Assembly: GCA_013368445.1 (NCBI GenBank)
Contig: JAACJO010000101.1
Span: 1 to 14,951 of the forward strand
Length of the DNA stretch: 14,951 nucleotides
Direction: 5' to 3'
Source: Leucocoprinus leucothites
Taxonomy: Eukaryota > Basidiomycota > Agaricomycetes > Agaricales > Agaricaceae
The translations under genes were made by a program, and so were the position numbers. The notes beneath the pieces were generated by a model. The model was not told where the DNA came from, made no database searches, and saw only the letters and a program-made list of their open reading frames with translations. Below, one piece after another: positions 8,016 to 14,951 of the stretch (position 1 is its first letter; each line of letters opens with the position of its first letter).

Positions 8016-9522
8016 GCAATTCTCAACCTTGTGGCCTTTGCCGCTGCAGAATAGACAGAGATCTTTGTCGAGGTGTCGTTTCCCGCTCCTCGGGTGTCAG
8101 TTTGCCATTTTGGCCGAGTTTACTAGAGAGGTCGAATTTCGGTGTAGGACGTTGGGTACTGGATGTGGATGGAGCAGGGGTATTGGATTTGGTAGTCGGG
8201 GCCTGCGACTGATTATGGTTGCTGTTGTTGTTGCTGTTACTGTTGTTGCCTCAATTGTTGTTGTTGTTGTTGCCAGGTTGAGACTGGCCGCATAACGGAT
8301 TCGGGTTGGATGGATTGGAGTTAGAGGGCTTGTTGGGCTGCTTCTGACTGAGAGAATCAGTGGCATCCTTTTCTGCAGTGCAGGCACAAACATGTTCATG
8401 GTCATGCTCCCAGTAGCATCTGTCATAAACAATAGCCAAGCAATGCATTTCCTTGAAAGTAGTGGGTTTTCCCTGCTCGTGGGTACTGAGAGGGTCTTGG
8501 ATGCAGTTCAGAAGTCCCTTGTAGTAACGATGACAGAGGACCTCATCATTCCAACTGAGTTGAGAGGCATGTTTGAGGAACTCTACGTTGTAGGTGGCAA
8601 TCTTGTCACCCAGTTTCATATGAAGGGTATCAAGCATCTCAGCTGCTTCTCCCTTCAGGTTGGCAATGCCAAAATGCATACGGAGCTCATGGACAAATGC
8701 ACTCCAATTGTCGAACCAGTCATGGAAGACACCCTGTTCTTCCTGAGTGAGGCCAACCTCGAACCAGTCAAGCGCGACACTGGTGAGGTAGGTCATAGCA
8801 AAGTCGACTTTCTGATTGTTGTGCTGGAACTGAGTGGGATTGGCTCGGAAATATAGATGGCATTGGATTAGGAAAGTGTTGAGTTTTTTGGGGTCAGAGC
8901 TGCTAAAAGTGTCTGGGAGGTGAGCCTTATTGACGCGAGTCTGGTTGGCTTGTGCAGCCGCTTGGTGATCAAGATTGTCAGCGAGCCTACCCAAGGCATC
9001 GGCTAAACGATCATTGTTGGGATTCTGTCAGGGAGCTCAGGAATGAGGTACCTGTCGAGGAGGAAGAGGCTCATCATTGGAGGAGTGGGAAGGGTCTTCA
9101 GGATCATTATCATTGGAGTCACCAGGACCACTGGGAGAGCCATTATAGATGGGTTCATCATCTTCATCATTACTATCGTGGCCCATAGATTGATTATCGG
9201 TGTAGTCTGGACCATCAGAGTCACCTGGTTCTGAGGGATCGGATGGATCTCTGTCAGATGGCAGACCACCAGGTGGGGCAGGAGTTCTGGGAGAAGGGAT
9301 ATTTTGAAAATGACGAGGAGGCAGTAGAGGAGAACTAGCAGATCGAGGAGTTTCTGGGAGATTGGGATTAAGACAATGTGAACGACGAGCATGGATACTG
9401 ATACGAGAATTATTGTTGGTCAGACGAGAAGAGCTTGGGACAGGAGGAGGAGTGTGAGAGCGTTTCTGCTCTGGTTGCACAACGGTGGAGGTCTTGCCCT
9501 TGATAGTACAGGTGTTGACCAT
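8016..9522 (-). pseudogene. Gypsy-B gag with zinc knuckle, interrupted by stops and one frameshift
   Basis: Gag forms the virus-like particle and binds RNA. The ATG at 9522-9520 starts a Ser/Pro-rich and acidic leader of ~160 residues (SDRDPSDPSEPGDSDGP). Two TGA codons follow at about 9037-9039 and 9028-9030. The frame then runs on unchanged through the capsid domain (8994-8400: PDTFSSSDPKKL, FAMTYLTSVALDWFE, ELRMHFG). CGA to TGA (Arg to stop) explains both stops. A poly-Asn tract ends in another TGA at 8251-8253. Near 8084-8088 one extra A shifts the frame, after which the CX2CX4HX4C knuckle CLFCSGKGHKVENC (8057-8016) is readable. It resembles Gypsy-A Gag in leader style and capsid motif. 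Confidence 0.87.
8218..8278 (+). repeat. GTT/GCT trinucleotide microsatellite in Gypsy-B gag
   Basis: This is an imperfect run of gttgttgttgctgttactgttgttg..., with a pure (gtt)6 stretch near 8255-8272. On the coding (minus) strand it gives poly-Asn with scattered Ser in the Gag linker between capsid and zinc knuckle. Such tracts vary in length easily. It also contains the premature TGA at 8251-8253. Confidence 0.85.
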
Positions 9523-9569
9523 GATGACAGAAGTGCGAGTGCGACAGTAGAATCTGAGTCTGATAATAC
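9523..9569 (-). promoter_or_regulatory. Gypsy-B leader with possible primer-binding site
   Basis: These 47 bases lie between the LTR end (…TTAACA) and the gag ATG. In the sense direction they begin gtattatcagactcagattc. They share gtat..tcaga with the Gypsy-A leader, so the priming mechanism is probably the same in both families. Whether this pairs with a tRNA or with the element's own RNA cannot be told here. Confidence 0.42.
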
Positions 9570-10128
9570 TGTTAAGCGCGCAAACGCTATGGGTGGGGAG
9601 CCGATGTCTAGGACTGGATGGACAGAGGTGTGACAGAGGTAAGGCAGGAGCAGGTCATCAAATGCTGGAGCAGGTCGTGGCCTCAACTTATGTGTTGTGC
9701 CAACTACTGATGCTTGACCCAGATTTCAGACAAGATAAGAGAACAGAGGACGAACAGAGAGTAGAGGAAAGTAGTGTATCACTAAGTTGATTATCAGACT
9801 GAAGAATCCAAGTACAAAGTCGCACTACTTATATACGATGCGGAATATAGGATCGGATAAGGAAAACAAGCAAAGTAGTAAATGGAGAAATAATCAAAGT
9901 GGAGTCCGCAAATTTTACAAGGCTAGAAGATAGAAAATTTACTATTAAACAGTTGTCAGAAAATTTCAACAAGGCAGTATGAATTAATAAAATGGAAGAT
10001 GTCAGAATAAGTCCAAAGGTGAAAGACCAATAAAAACCGAAGTAACCGATATGTGAGAACGGATAAGATTTCATGAAAATAATACCAAGTTTGAACCATT
10101 AGCTGTTCTTGAGGACCGGCTTGTGACA
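9570..10128 (-). repeat. LTR-B, 5' LTR of Gypsy-B (559 bp)
   Basis: In the sense (minus) direction this runs from TGTCACAAGCCGG at 10128 to GCGCTTAACA at 9570. The inner end is supported by the matching end of the other LTR-B copy at 1818. The outer end is placed at TGTCAC because LTR-A also starts TGTCAC, the resulting length is close to that of LTR-A, and LINE-2 homology begins at the next base (10129). A TATA box, TATATAAG, lies at 9835-9828. The outermost ~125 bases have no second copy in the window, so that boundary is less certain. Confidence 0.8.
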
Positions 10129-10656
10129 TTGCAATGCAAAGCCACCAACAACTGCTAGAAATTCTGGGAGTCTACTTTTTAGAAGAAGAAATACTGTGGC
10201 AATGGTTTCCTTCTTTCTAAAAAGAATCACAAGTTCCTCATCCTCACATATGTCAAGGGAGGCACTTGGCTTCCTCTAACCAACAAGTCACCATCTCTAT
10301 GCACATGCATGACTTGTGCTATCCTCAATTATGCTCCTATTGGAGCTTTTTGCGAGAGATTCTTCTCCCTCGAGCCCAAGTCTTGTTGTTGTGGCCATCA
10401 CCTGGAAACATGACATCATATCCTGTGCTATTGTCCACTCTACCCCATCCACACTCAATGGGTGCAATGTGCATTTCACCAATATGAGTTCCTCATTGAG
10501 TTCTTGAAAAAGAACCCAGCTGCTTTTGCCTTTACCAATCATGACCCATATCCACTGCCGCTTCAAGCCCCTGTGCCTGCTAAACCAAATGAAGGTGAAC
10601 TATATTCTTTTATTTCATCTCTTTTCTTTTCCTTTGAGTCTGATCTCTGTATATAA
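10129..10656 (+). pseudogene. LINE-2 ORF2 C-terminus, decayed
   Basis: This is the homologue of the LINE-1 ORF2 C-terminus. Several stops arose from transitions, for example CAG to TAG in DCQKA (LINE-1) at about 10157 and TGG to TAG near 10180. The Cys/His segment is kept in part (PKSC, then HHILCYC across 10376-10436). The final stretch, EFLKKNPAAFAFTNHD...SLFFSFESDLCI, stays open to TAA 10654-10656. It cannot make a functional protein. Confidence 0.85.
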
Positions 10657-10716
10657 CACCTCATCCTATAGTCTCTCTTCTGAGCCTTCTTTATTTTGCT
10701 GGACTAACTATACATA
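10129..10716 (+). mobile_element. LINE-2, first segment: 3' part of a LINE related to LINE-1
   Basis: This matches LINE-1 from about 6734 to 7322 almost without gaps, from the C-terminal ORF2 segment into the 3' UTR. It starts exactly at the outer end of LTR-B and stops at the TA that received the Tc1 element. Compared with LINE-1 it is rich in C to T and G to A changes, and nearly every CpG of LINE-1 is TpG or CpA here. The rest of LINE-2 continues at 12310-12418 and 12967-13013. Confidence 0.88.
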
Positions 10717-10934
10717 CAGTGGCTCAAAAAACTGTCCCAATGTTTTCACATTTTGGACACATTTGCTAATACCAGGCCAGATATATGGTGTAGCATTCTG
10801 AAAATATTCACACAAGTACCTTGACATATTGGGAGCATAAATTCCCATGATCACATGATCTTGTACGTCGATGAACTATTAATGAATTACTGAAAATATC
10901 TACTCATTGGGACAGTTTTTTTGACCACCTGTCA
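10717..10934 (+). repeat. Tc1 left inverted repeat (218 bp) with two inverted sub-terminal sites
   Basis: This pairs with 12094-12309 at roughly 90% identity by eye. Its outer end is CAGTGGCTCAAAAAACTG followed by tcccaatg. Its inner end is the same motif inverted (cattgggacagtttttttga, then ccacctg). So the repeat is itself bounded by an inverted pair, and the whole transposon carries four copies of the probable transposase-binding motif. Confidence 0.9.
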
Positions 10935-10943
10935 TCTACCTAC

Positions 10944-11963
10944 TCAATACTTTGTATGACCTCATCTTGCCCTGATAACTGCCTCAATCCTTCTGGGCAT
11001 GCTTTCTATCAGCCTTTGGCAACTTTTGCCAGAATATTATTCCACTCCTCTACTAGCCTCTCCCACAATTCAAATACTCCCTTGGGGGGTCTTTCATATG
11101 CCTTCAGCTGGCTCTTCAGGTAGGTCCAGAGGTGTTCAATGGGATTCAGATCAGGGGATTGTGCAGGCTATGGTAGAACTTGAAGGTTGTTGTCCACAAA
11201 CCATTGTTGTCCCAGTTTCTGAGGTGTGTTTTGGGTTATCAGCCTGCTGGAATATCCTCTCCTCCTCCTCCATCTCCAACTTTTCAAAGCTTTTCACCAC
11301 CCCATTGTCCAAAGTCTTGCAGTATTGCACTGCATCCATATTCCCTTGAACCTTTATCAGCTTTCATACCCTATTTCAGCCCATAACACCCCCACACCAT
11401 CATGTTAACACCTCCTCCATGTTTGACAGTAGGGAGAGTAGTCCTATCTGACAGTGGTTCCCCCCTCTCCTTCCAGGTATACACCTTTCCATCTGACCCA
11501 ATCCTGTTGATCTTTGTTTCATCTGTCTACAACACCCTTTTCCAGTCCTCCACTGTCCAATTCCTATGTTTATGTGCAAAGTCAAGGCATTCCTCACAAT
11601 GTTGCTTTTTGAGTAGAGGTCATTTAATCTTGGTTACAGAGTGAAATTCATTGTCCTGAAGGGTATTTCTGACAGTTTGGAGTGTGACAGGGTCAGACAG
11701 AGTAGAGTTAATGAAATTTGTAGCCTGGACAGCATTGTCTAGCTTTCCAGAGGTTATTTGGTGAATTATTGCTTTTTTATCATGAGGAGAAAGCTTGGAA
11801 GGATATCCTCCCTTGTTGTTTTCCTCGTCCCCATCAACTTCTTCCTTGATCTTCCCAACAGTAGACTTGCTAGACCAGTTTTATGTTCAATCTGGTGCAA
11901 GGAGTAGCCATCTTTGAGAAAAGAAGTGACTTGAGAGTATTGGGTAGAGGAGATAGCTTTCAT
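10944..11963 (-). pseudogene. Tc1-type DDE transposase, decayed (about 340 codons)
   Basis: The transposase would cut and join the element ends. It starts MKAISSTQYSQVTSFLKDGY, a helix-turn-helix of the Tc1 type, at 11963. Conserved text follows in several frames. The first catalytic Asp lies in TDETKINRIGSDG near 11540, after a TAG where relatives have Trp (VL-stop-TDE). QQADNPKHTS lies near 11240, where Tc1 proteins usually have QQDN-PKHT, so the second catalytic Asp appears replaced by Ala. SPDLNPIEHLW near 11135 keeps the Glu. The C-terminus, LIESMPRRIEAVIRAR then GHTKY, ends at TGA 10946-10944, at the usual Tc1 length. CGA to TGA, TGG to TAG and several indels make it inactive. Confidence 0.9.
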
Positions 11964-12093
11964 GATGTAGTGGCAGGAAGAAAGACAGTTGTAACCATCT
12001 CAATGTGTCAACAAAGGTCATATGATCTTATTTATTACTCCCATGCCTGCTCTGATGCTCCCCTGGCATGTTACAAGGTAGATACTGGGAGGC

Positions 12094-12309
12094 TGACAGG
12101 GGGTCAAAAAACTGTCCCAATGAGTAGATATTTTTGGTAATTCATTAATAATTCATCGACATACAAGATCATGTGATCATGGAATATATGCTCCCAATAT
12201 GTCAAGGTACCTGTGTGAATATTTCCAGAATGCTACACCATATATCCAGCCTGGTATTAGCAAATATGTCCAAAATGCGAAAACATTGGGACAGTTTTTT
12301 GAGCCACTG
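12094..12309 (-). repeat. Tc1 right inverted repeat (216 bp)
   Basis: This is the mirror copy of 10717-10934. The outer end is cattgggacagttttttgagccactg. The inner end is ctgacagggggtcaaaaaactgtcccaatg. Internal landmarks shared with the left arm include gatcatgtgatcat, gacatattgggag (inverted here) and atgagtagatat. The two arms differ by scattered transitions and a few single-base indels. Confidence 0.9.
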
Positions 12310-12418
12310 TAGTCTTTGTCTTAAGCAGTCTTCAACCACTTTATGTACCCTGGCTTGCCATAGTGTACCATCTATCTGTATTATTTAGTTGAAAGTGGAC
12401 TGTGATCAAGTACACTAT
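12310..12418 (+). mobile_element. LINE-2, second segment: 3' UTR between Tc1 and the solo LTR
   Basis: This continues the LINE 3' UTR directly after the Tc1 element. It matches LINE-1 at about 7323-7429. The hairpin of LINE-1 is present only in ruined form at 12323-12341 (aagcagtcttcaaccactt), because transitions changed stem bases on both arms. It ends with ACTAT, the left target-site duplicate of the solo LTR. Confidence 0.85.
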
Positions 12419-12966
12419 TGTCAAGATTTGCAAAATACCAGTGCTTACTAAGCACCAGAAAGTTGCAGAGAGGTCAGTTGTTGGCTTCAGCATATGTGCT
12501 GCGCCCTTCTGATATTGCTTCGACTGATTTGGTCTATGAGGAAGATGACAGACAGTGCAAATTGGAATTCAACACTGAAGGAATAATGGACAGAGAATTC
12601 AGAGTGGAATCTTAGTCGATATTCAGAATGGTTAATACATGAGCTAGTAATGATATATTTAAGATAACACGAATTGGACAAATAACATGTATGTAAATAT
12701 CATGAAACTCACAATGCAATGATAAATGAATAAACAGATAAAATGAAAAGTAAATAGACAATGACAAACATAACATGATGGAGAATGACAAACATAAATA
12801 GAATGGTGGAAACGAAATGAGTGCAAATAAAAGGATGATAGAATGATGAGCAGAGACAGGCTGTGAAATATTTATAGAAATGATAGATAATGAAAAATTG
12901 TGGGAATCGGAATCGAAAAAATAGTCGGAGATCAAATCGGAGAGGTTGCGATCGCAGATCATGACA
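12419..12966 (-). repeat. Solo LTR-A (548 bp) with target-site duplication
   Basis: This is a second copy of the Gypsy-A LTR, in the same orientation as that at 842-1386, with no element body attached. It runs TGTCAAG...ATGACA on the plus strand. Flanks are ACTAT on the left and ACTTT on the right, a 5-bp target-site duplication with one change. LINE-1 around 7426-7440 supplies the empty site (cactat-ataaattcattg). A solo LTR arises by recombination between the two LTRs of a full element. Most CpG sites of the other copy are TpG or CpA here, except in the last ~60 bases. Confidence 0.92.
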
Positions 12967-13013
12967 ACTTTACAAATTTATTGATTTTTTTTAAAAAAAA
13001 AAAAAAAAAAAAA
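12967..13013 (+). mobile_element. LINE-2, third segment: 3' end and poly(A) tail
   Basis: After the right target-site duplicate of the solo LTR the LINE 3' end resumes (acaaatttattgattttttt) and finishes in A21 at 12993-13013. The longer A tail than that of LINE-1 is notable for an older copy and may reflect slippage. Copia sequence follows at once. Confidence 0.85.
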
Positions 13014-13206
13014 TAGGCACTATGACCTTGACTTCACCCTTGGAGTAGATGTAGATGGAACTGTTGCTCTGGAGTCATTCAAAGCCCAGGGAATCAAGCA
13101 GTGTGTAGCTTCTTGTTCCACTGTCTAGCTGACTGTTTGAGGCCATGGAGTGACTTGTGCAGCTTGCAAACAATGTTTGGACCTCCCTGGTAATATCCTT
13201 CTTTTG
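13014..13206 (-). pseudogene. Ty1/Copia reverse transcriptase fragment
   Basis: In the minus-strand direction, from about 13195, the text GYYQGGPNIVCKLHKSLHGL and then KQSARQWNKKLH is the signature of Copia reverse transcriptase (the V-KL-KSLYGLKQSPRQWN motif). After a TGA and a frame change it reads SLGFE, then SSIYIYSKGEVKVIVP. This is the segment just before the catalytic YVDD in Copia elements. It is cut at both ends by LINE tails: LINE-2 at 13013 and the unit starting at 13207. Only about 190 bp survive in the window, and the catalytic Asp pair is not present. Confidence 0.8.
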
Positions 13207-13948
13207 TTTTTTTTTTTTTTTTTTAAAAAATCAGTGACCCTGAAGGGTCCAAATTTATAATGCGGTGCACATAGCAGTCCGCACCTGACTATCTACTACA
13301 GGGAACCAATACCACTACCAACTACACAAGAGTAAACAACCGGGAATATATAAAAGTCCTGTCTGAGACAATACGCGAAATGACAGCAGAAGGGGGCTAG
13401 GCATGTAACAAGATACAAAGAGACAAAACATATACCAATATCACTGCATCTGGAATGGCAGGCCTTGAGGTTGGTGGGAGCCCATCTGGTGACTGGTGAT
13501 GGATGGGGGATGATGCATTGGCACTAGGGAGCTCCCCCTAGGCCCGGGAGTGACCAGCAGAACCAGAATGACTTTGCAGCCAATCCCGATCAAACCAGTG
13601 GCACCAGAACACGCACTTGCAGTCAGTAACAGCATGTTCCTTGCTGCAATTGATGCACTTGATATGAGGACAGGAATCCCCGGTGGGTGTGGGCTGGATG
13701 GGGGGGTTGGCCTTCGGTGACCCCTTACAGCAGGAGGAGGTGGTGCAGTGATTCTCGGACCAATGTGGCCCACTGCATTGTGAGCACCTGAGTGTGCGAT
13801 TGCAACAGGTGGTGGTAGTGTAGCCCCAACGCCAGCATCGTTGACACTGGGGGGTTCCAGGGTGAGCACGTGCAGCCTTGATCATAAACTGGACACTGTC
13901 GAAGTTGAGGTATTTGCGGACCAGGTGCTTAGCATTGGTGCCAGACTA
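13207..13948 (-). mobile_element. LINE-3: ORF1-only LINE-like unit with 3' UTR and A tail
   Basis: Read leftward this is the C-terminal end of a LINE ORF1 (13948-13538), then ~330 bases of 3' UTR, then tgattttttaaaa and an A18 tail (T run at 13207-13224). There is no trace of ORF2. The 3' UTR resembles that of LINE-4 (gacaggactttat..., gcggactg..., gcattataaa). Its last ~45 bases also resemble the LINE-1 end. A short hairpin, GACCCT-GA-AGGGTC, sits at 13235-13248, near the 3' end. The 5' end is cut by the tail of LINE-4 at 13949. Confidence 0.78.
13538..13948 (-). pseudogene. LINE-3 ORF1 C-terminal fragment with zinc knuckles
   Basis: The frame is open from the 5' edge (SGTNAKHLVRKYLNFD...) to a TAG at 13540-13538. 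It matches the end of LINE-1 ORF1 and of LINE-4. The first knuckle reads CQRCWRWGYTTTTC, with Tyr where the zinc-binding His should be. CSQCSGPHWSENH and a CX2CX3H... finger follow, then WCHWFDRDW. The Asp-Trp here is what LINE-1 has lost to its TAG at 3277. About 137 residues remain. Confidence 0.82.
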
Positions 13949-14951
13949 TTTTTTTTTTATTTTAAAAAATCAATGATTTATTATGCAGTGCCCGGTCACA
14001 GTCCGCGCTCACCAACATAATACAGGGCCTAAGTACCGCTACCTAAACCAAATACTACAAAGACAAGAATAGATAAAGTCCTGTCCGAATATAGTACACT
14101 ACTCGATAGCAAAGAGACGTGGTATAGTAACAAAGAGATGAAACTAAAGTCCAACTTGCAGACCTCTAACAGTAAGCTTACATATGCATGTGGCCCTAGC
14201 AATGTACCGATGGGGTTGGAAGATGTGTTGAAGCAGGTACAGGACCTACTACTGGGGCCTTCTATTGTTCTCCTTGTGACAGCTAAGCCAATCATGGTGG
14301 AACCAGTGGCACCAGAACAGGCACTTTTGATCATCAGCTACATGGTCACCCTTGCAGTTGATACATGAGATATGGGGACAGGGCTCCCTGGTGGGTGTGG
14401 GCAGGATAGGGGGGTTTGCCTTTGGACTCCCCTTACAGCACAACAATATGGAGCAATGGTTCTCACTACAGTGAGGGCCACCACACTGGGAACACCTGAG
14501 TGCATGGTTGCAGTAGGTGGGAGTAGAGTGACCAAAGCGCCAGTAGTGCTGGCACTGAGGGACACTGGGGTGGGCATGGGTAGGCTTGATGATAGCCTGC
14601 ATACCATTGAAGTCAAGGTACTTGTTGAGGAGCTTCTTGGCACCAGCTCCTGACTGAGAGTCCCATAGGTCGAACCAAACGGTTGCAGTGTCAGCCTTGG
14701 GGGAGTTGCACATAATGCACATGGATGAAACATCAGCAAAAGTGTTCTTGAATGGAGACAGTCACATGTGATCAGTGATCTGAAATGGTGTAATATGGAC
14801 ACTGTTCACATGGAAGGGGACATCGAGGATCTTAAGATAAGACCTTGACCTGGCATCCCTCCTTGTCCTCTTACCACCACCATCGAAAGTTGGTATTTGT
14901 TTTGAGGCATTCTTACATCGTCTATCTATGCTACTATGGGTAGGCGCAAGT
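13949..14951 (-). mobile_element. LINE-4: second ORF1-only LINE-like unit, runs to the right edge
   Basis: This has the same plan as LINE-3: an ORF1 C-terminal region (about 14860-14249), ~300 bases of 3' UTR and an A-rich tail (T run with one A at 13949-13963) after cattgattttttaaaa. Its tail joins LINE-3 coding sequence, so it was inserted into LINE-3 in the same direction or LINE-3 was truncated there. The 5' end is not in the window. The two units have diverged clearly, so this is not a recent tandem duplication. Confidence 0.77.
14249..14860 (-). pseudogene. LINE-4 ORF1 C-terminal region with zinc knuckles
   Basis: The homology starts near ARSRSYLKILDVPFHVN (about 14850), which corresponds to QSKSFLKIVSIPYWV in LINE-1 ORF1. 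A TGA at 14764-14762 interrupts it. The frame is then open through ADTATVWFDLWDSQSG, a broken first knuckle (CQHYWRFGH, with Tyr for the second Cys), CSQCGGPHCSENH and CINCKGDHVADDQKC, to TGA at 14251-14249. Upstream of about 14860 I see no clear match to LINE-1 ORF1, so the sequence to the edge is unassigned LINE-4 5' part or other DNA. Confidence 0.8.

Larger units (their letters stand above)
7462..10128 (-). mobile_element. Gypsy-B: 5' part of a Ty3/Gypsy retrotransposon (LTR, gag, protease), cut by LINE-1
   Basis: Reading leftward this holds a 559-bp 5' LTR (10128-9570), a 47-base leader, gag (9522 down to about 8016) and a retropepsin (to 7462). There LINE-1 sequence replaces the rest of pol. 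The RT, integrase and 3' LTR should lie beyond the left window edge if LINE-1 was a simple insertion. The right end of the LTR abuts LINE-2 coding sequence at 10129, so Gypsy-B was itself inserted into LINE-2. In-frame stops, one frameshift and a changed protease active site show it is dead. Confidence 0.87.
10717..12309 (-). mobile_element. Tc1/mariner-type DNA transposon, 1593 bp, inserted at TA
   Basis: The element is bounded by CAGTGGCTC...GAGCCACTG and flanked by TA on both sides (10715-10716 and 12310-12311). The undisturbed LINE-1 sequence around 7322 (gcata gtctctg) shows the empty site with one TA. It has two long inverted repeats of about 217 bp and a single transposase gene on the minus strand between them. 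It is almost free of CpG, as is its LINE-2 host, so both are old. Confidence 0.94.

Noticed and set aside
8392..8856. 154-codon plus-strand frame
   Set aside because: It lies opposite the Gypsy-B capsid domain, which has clear family motifs on the minus strand.
10717..12309. Long inverted repeats as a hairpin-RNA locus or an origin
   Set aside because: The TA duplication, empty site in LINE-1 and transposase remnant between the arms explain them as transposon ends.
842..12966. LTR at 842-1386 and LTR at 12419-12966 as the two ends of one 12-kb element
   Set aside because: The right copy has its own 5-bp duplication within the LINE-2 3' UTR, and the left copy is joined to a gag that runs leftward. 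They are separate insertions.
14138..14653. Plus-strand frames at 14138-14368 and 14372-14653
   Set aside because: They are shadows of the LINE-4 ORF1 and its 3' UTR on the minus strand.
1..14951. CRISPR array, tRNA, rRNA or host metabolic gene
   Set aside because: No regular spaced repeats, no tRNA or rRNA sequence I recognise, and every substantial coding stretch belongs to a transposable element.

Overview
The window is a dense nest of transposable elements in what looks like a fungal genome, most likely a basidiomycete and probably an agaricomycete. I infer this from the element families: Ty3/Gypsy elements with a long acidic Gag leader, a Tad1/L1-like LINE whose ORF1 ends in zinc knuckles and whose ORF2 carries endonuclease, reverse transcriptase and RNase H, a Tc1-type DNA transposon, and a Ty1/Copia remnant. 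Spread CpG to TpG/CpA decay fits the CpG methylation of repeats known in these fungi. I see no host gene, rRNA, tRNA or CRISPR array. Every coding region is partial or broken, except that LINE-1 ORF1 is open for 482 codons.

Layout. 1-841: start of gag of Gypsy-A (minus strand, running off the left edge) and its leader. 842-1386: its 5' LTR (LTR-A). 1387-1818: most of an LTR of a second family (LTR-B, plus strand), cut by Gypsy-A. 1819-7461: a nearly complete but frameshifted LINE (LINE-1, plus strand). 7462-10128: protease, gag and 5' LTR of Gypsy-B (minus strand). 10129-13013: 3' end of a second LINE copy (LINE-2, plus strand), split by a 1593-bp Tc1 element (10717-12309) and by a solo LTR-A (12419-12966). 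13014-13206: a sliver of Copia reverse transcriptase (minus strand). 13207-13948 and 13949-14951: two minus-strand LINE-like units that encode only the end of an ORF1 and then pass straight into a shared 3' UTR.

The junctions give an insertion order. LINE-2 landed beside or inside the Copia gene. Tc1, the solo LTR-A and Gypsy-B went into LINE-2, LINE-1 went into the Gypsy-B protease, an LTR-B element went in just upstream of LINE-1 ORF1, and Gypsy-A went into that LTR-B. CpG loss agrees: LINE-2, Tc1 and the solo LTR are nearly CpG-free, while LINE-1 and the left-hand LTR-A keep many CpGs.

The most unusual items are the repeated ORF1-only half-LINEs at the right end, the Tc1 element whose long terminal repeats each look like a small transposon, the LTR promoter placed directly in front of a LINE ORF1, and a sharp step in CpG decay inside the solo LTR. 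None amounts to a demonstrated new system. Alignments and counts were done by eye.
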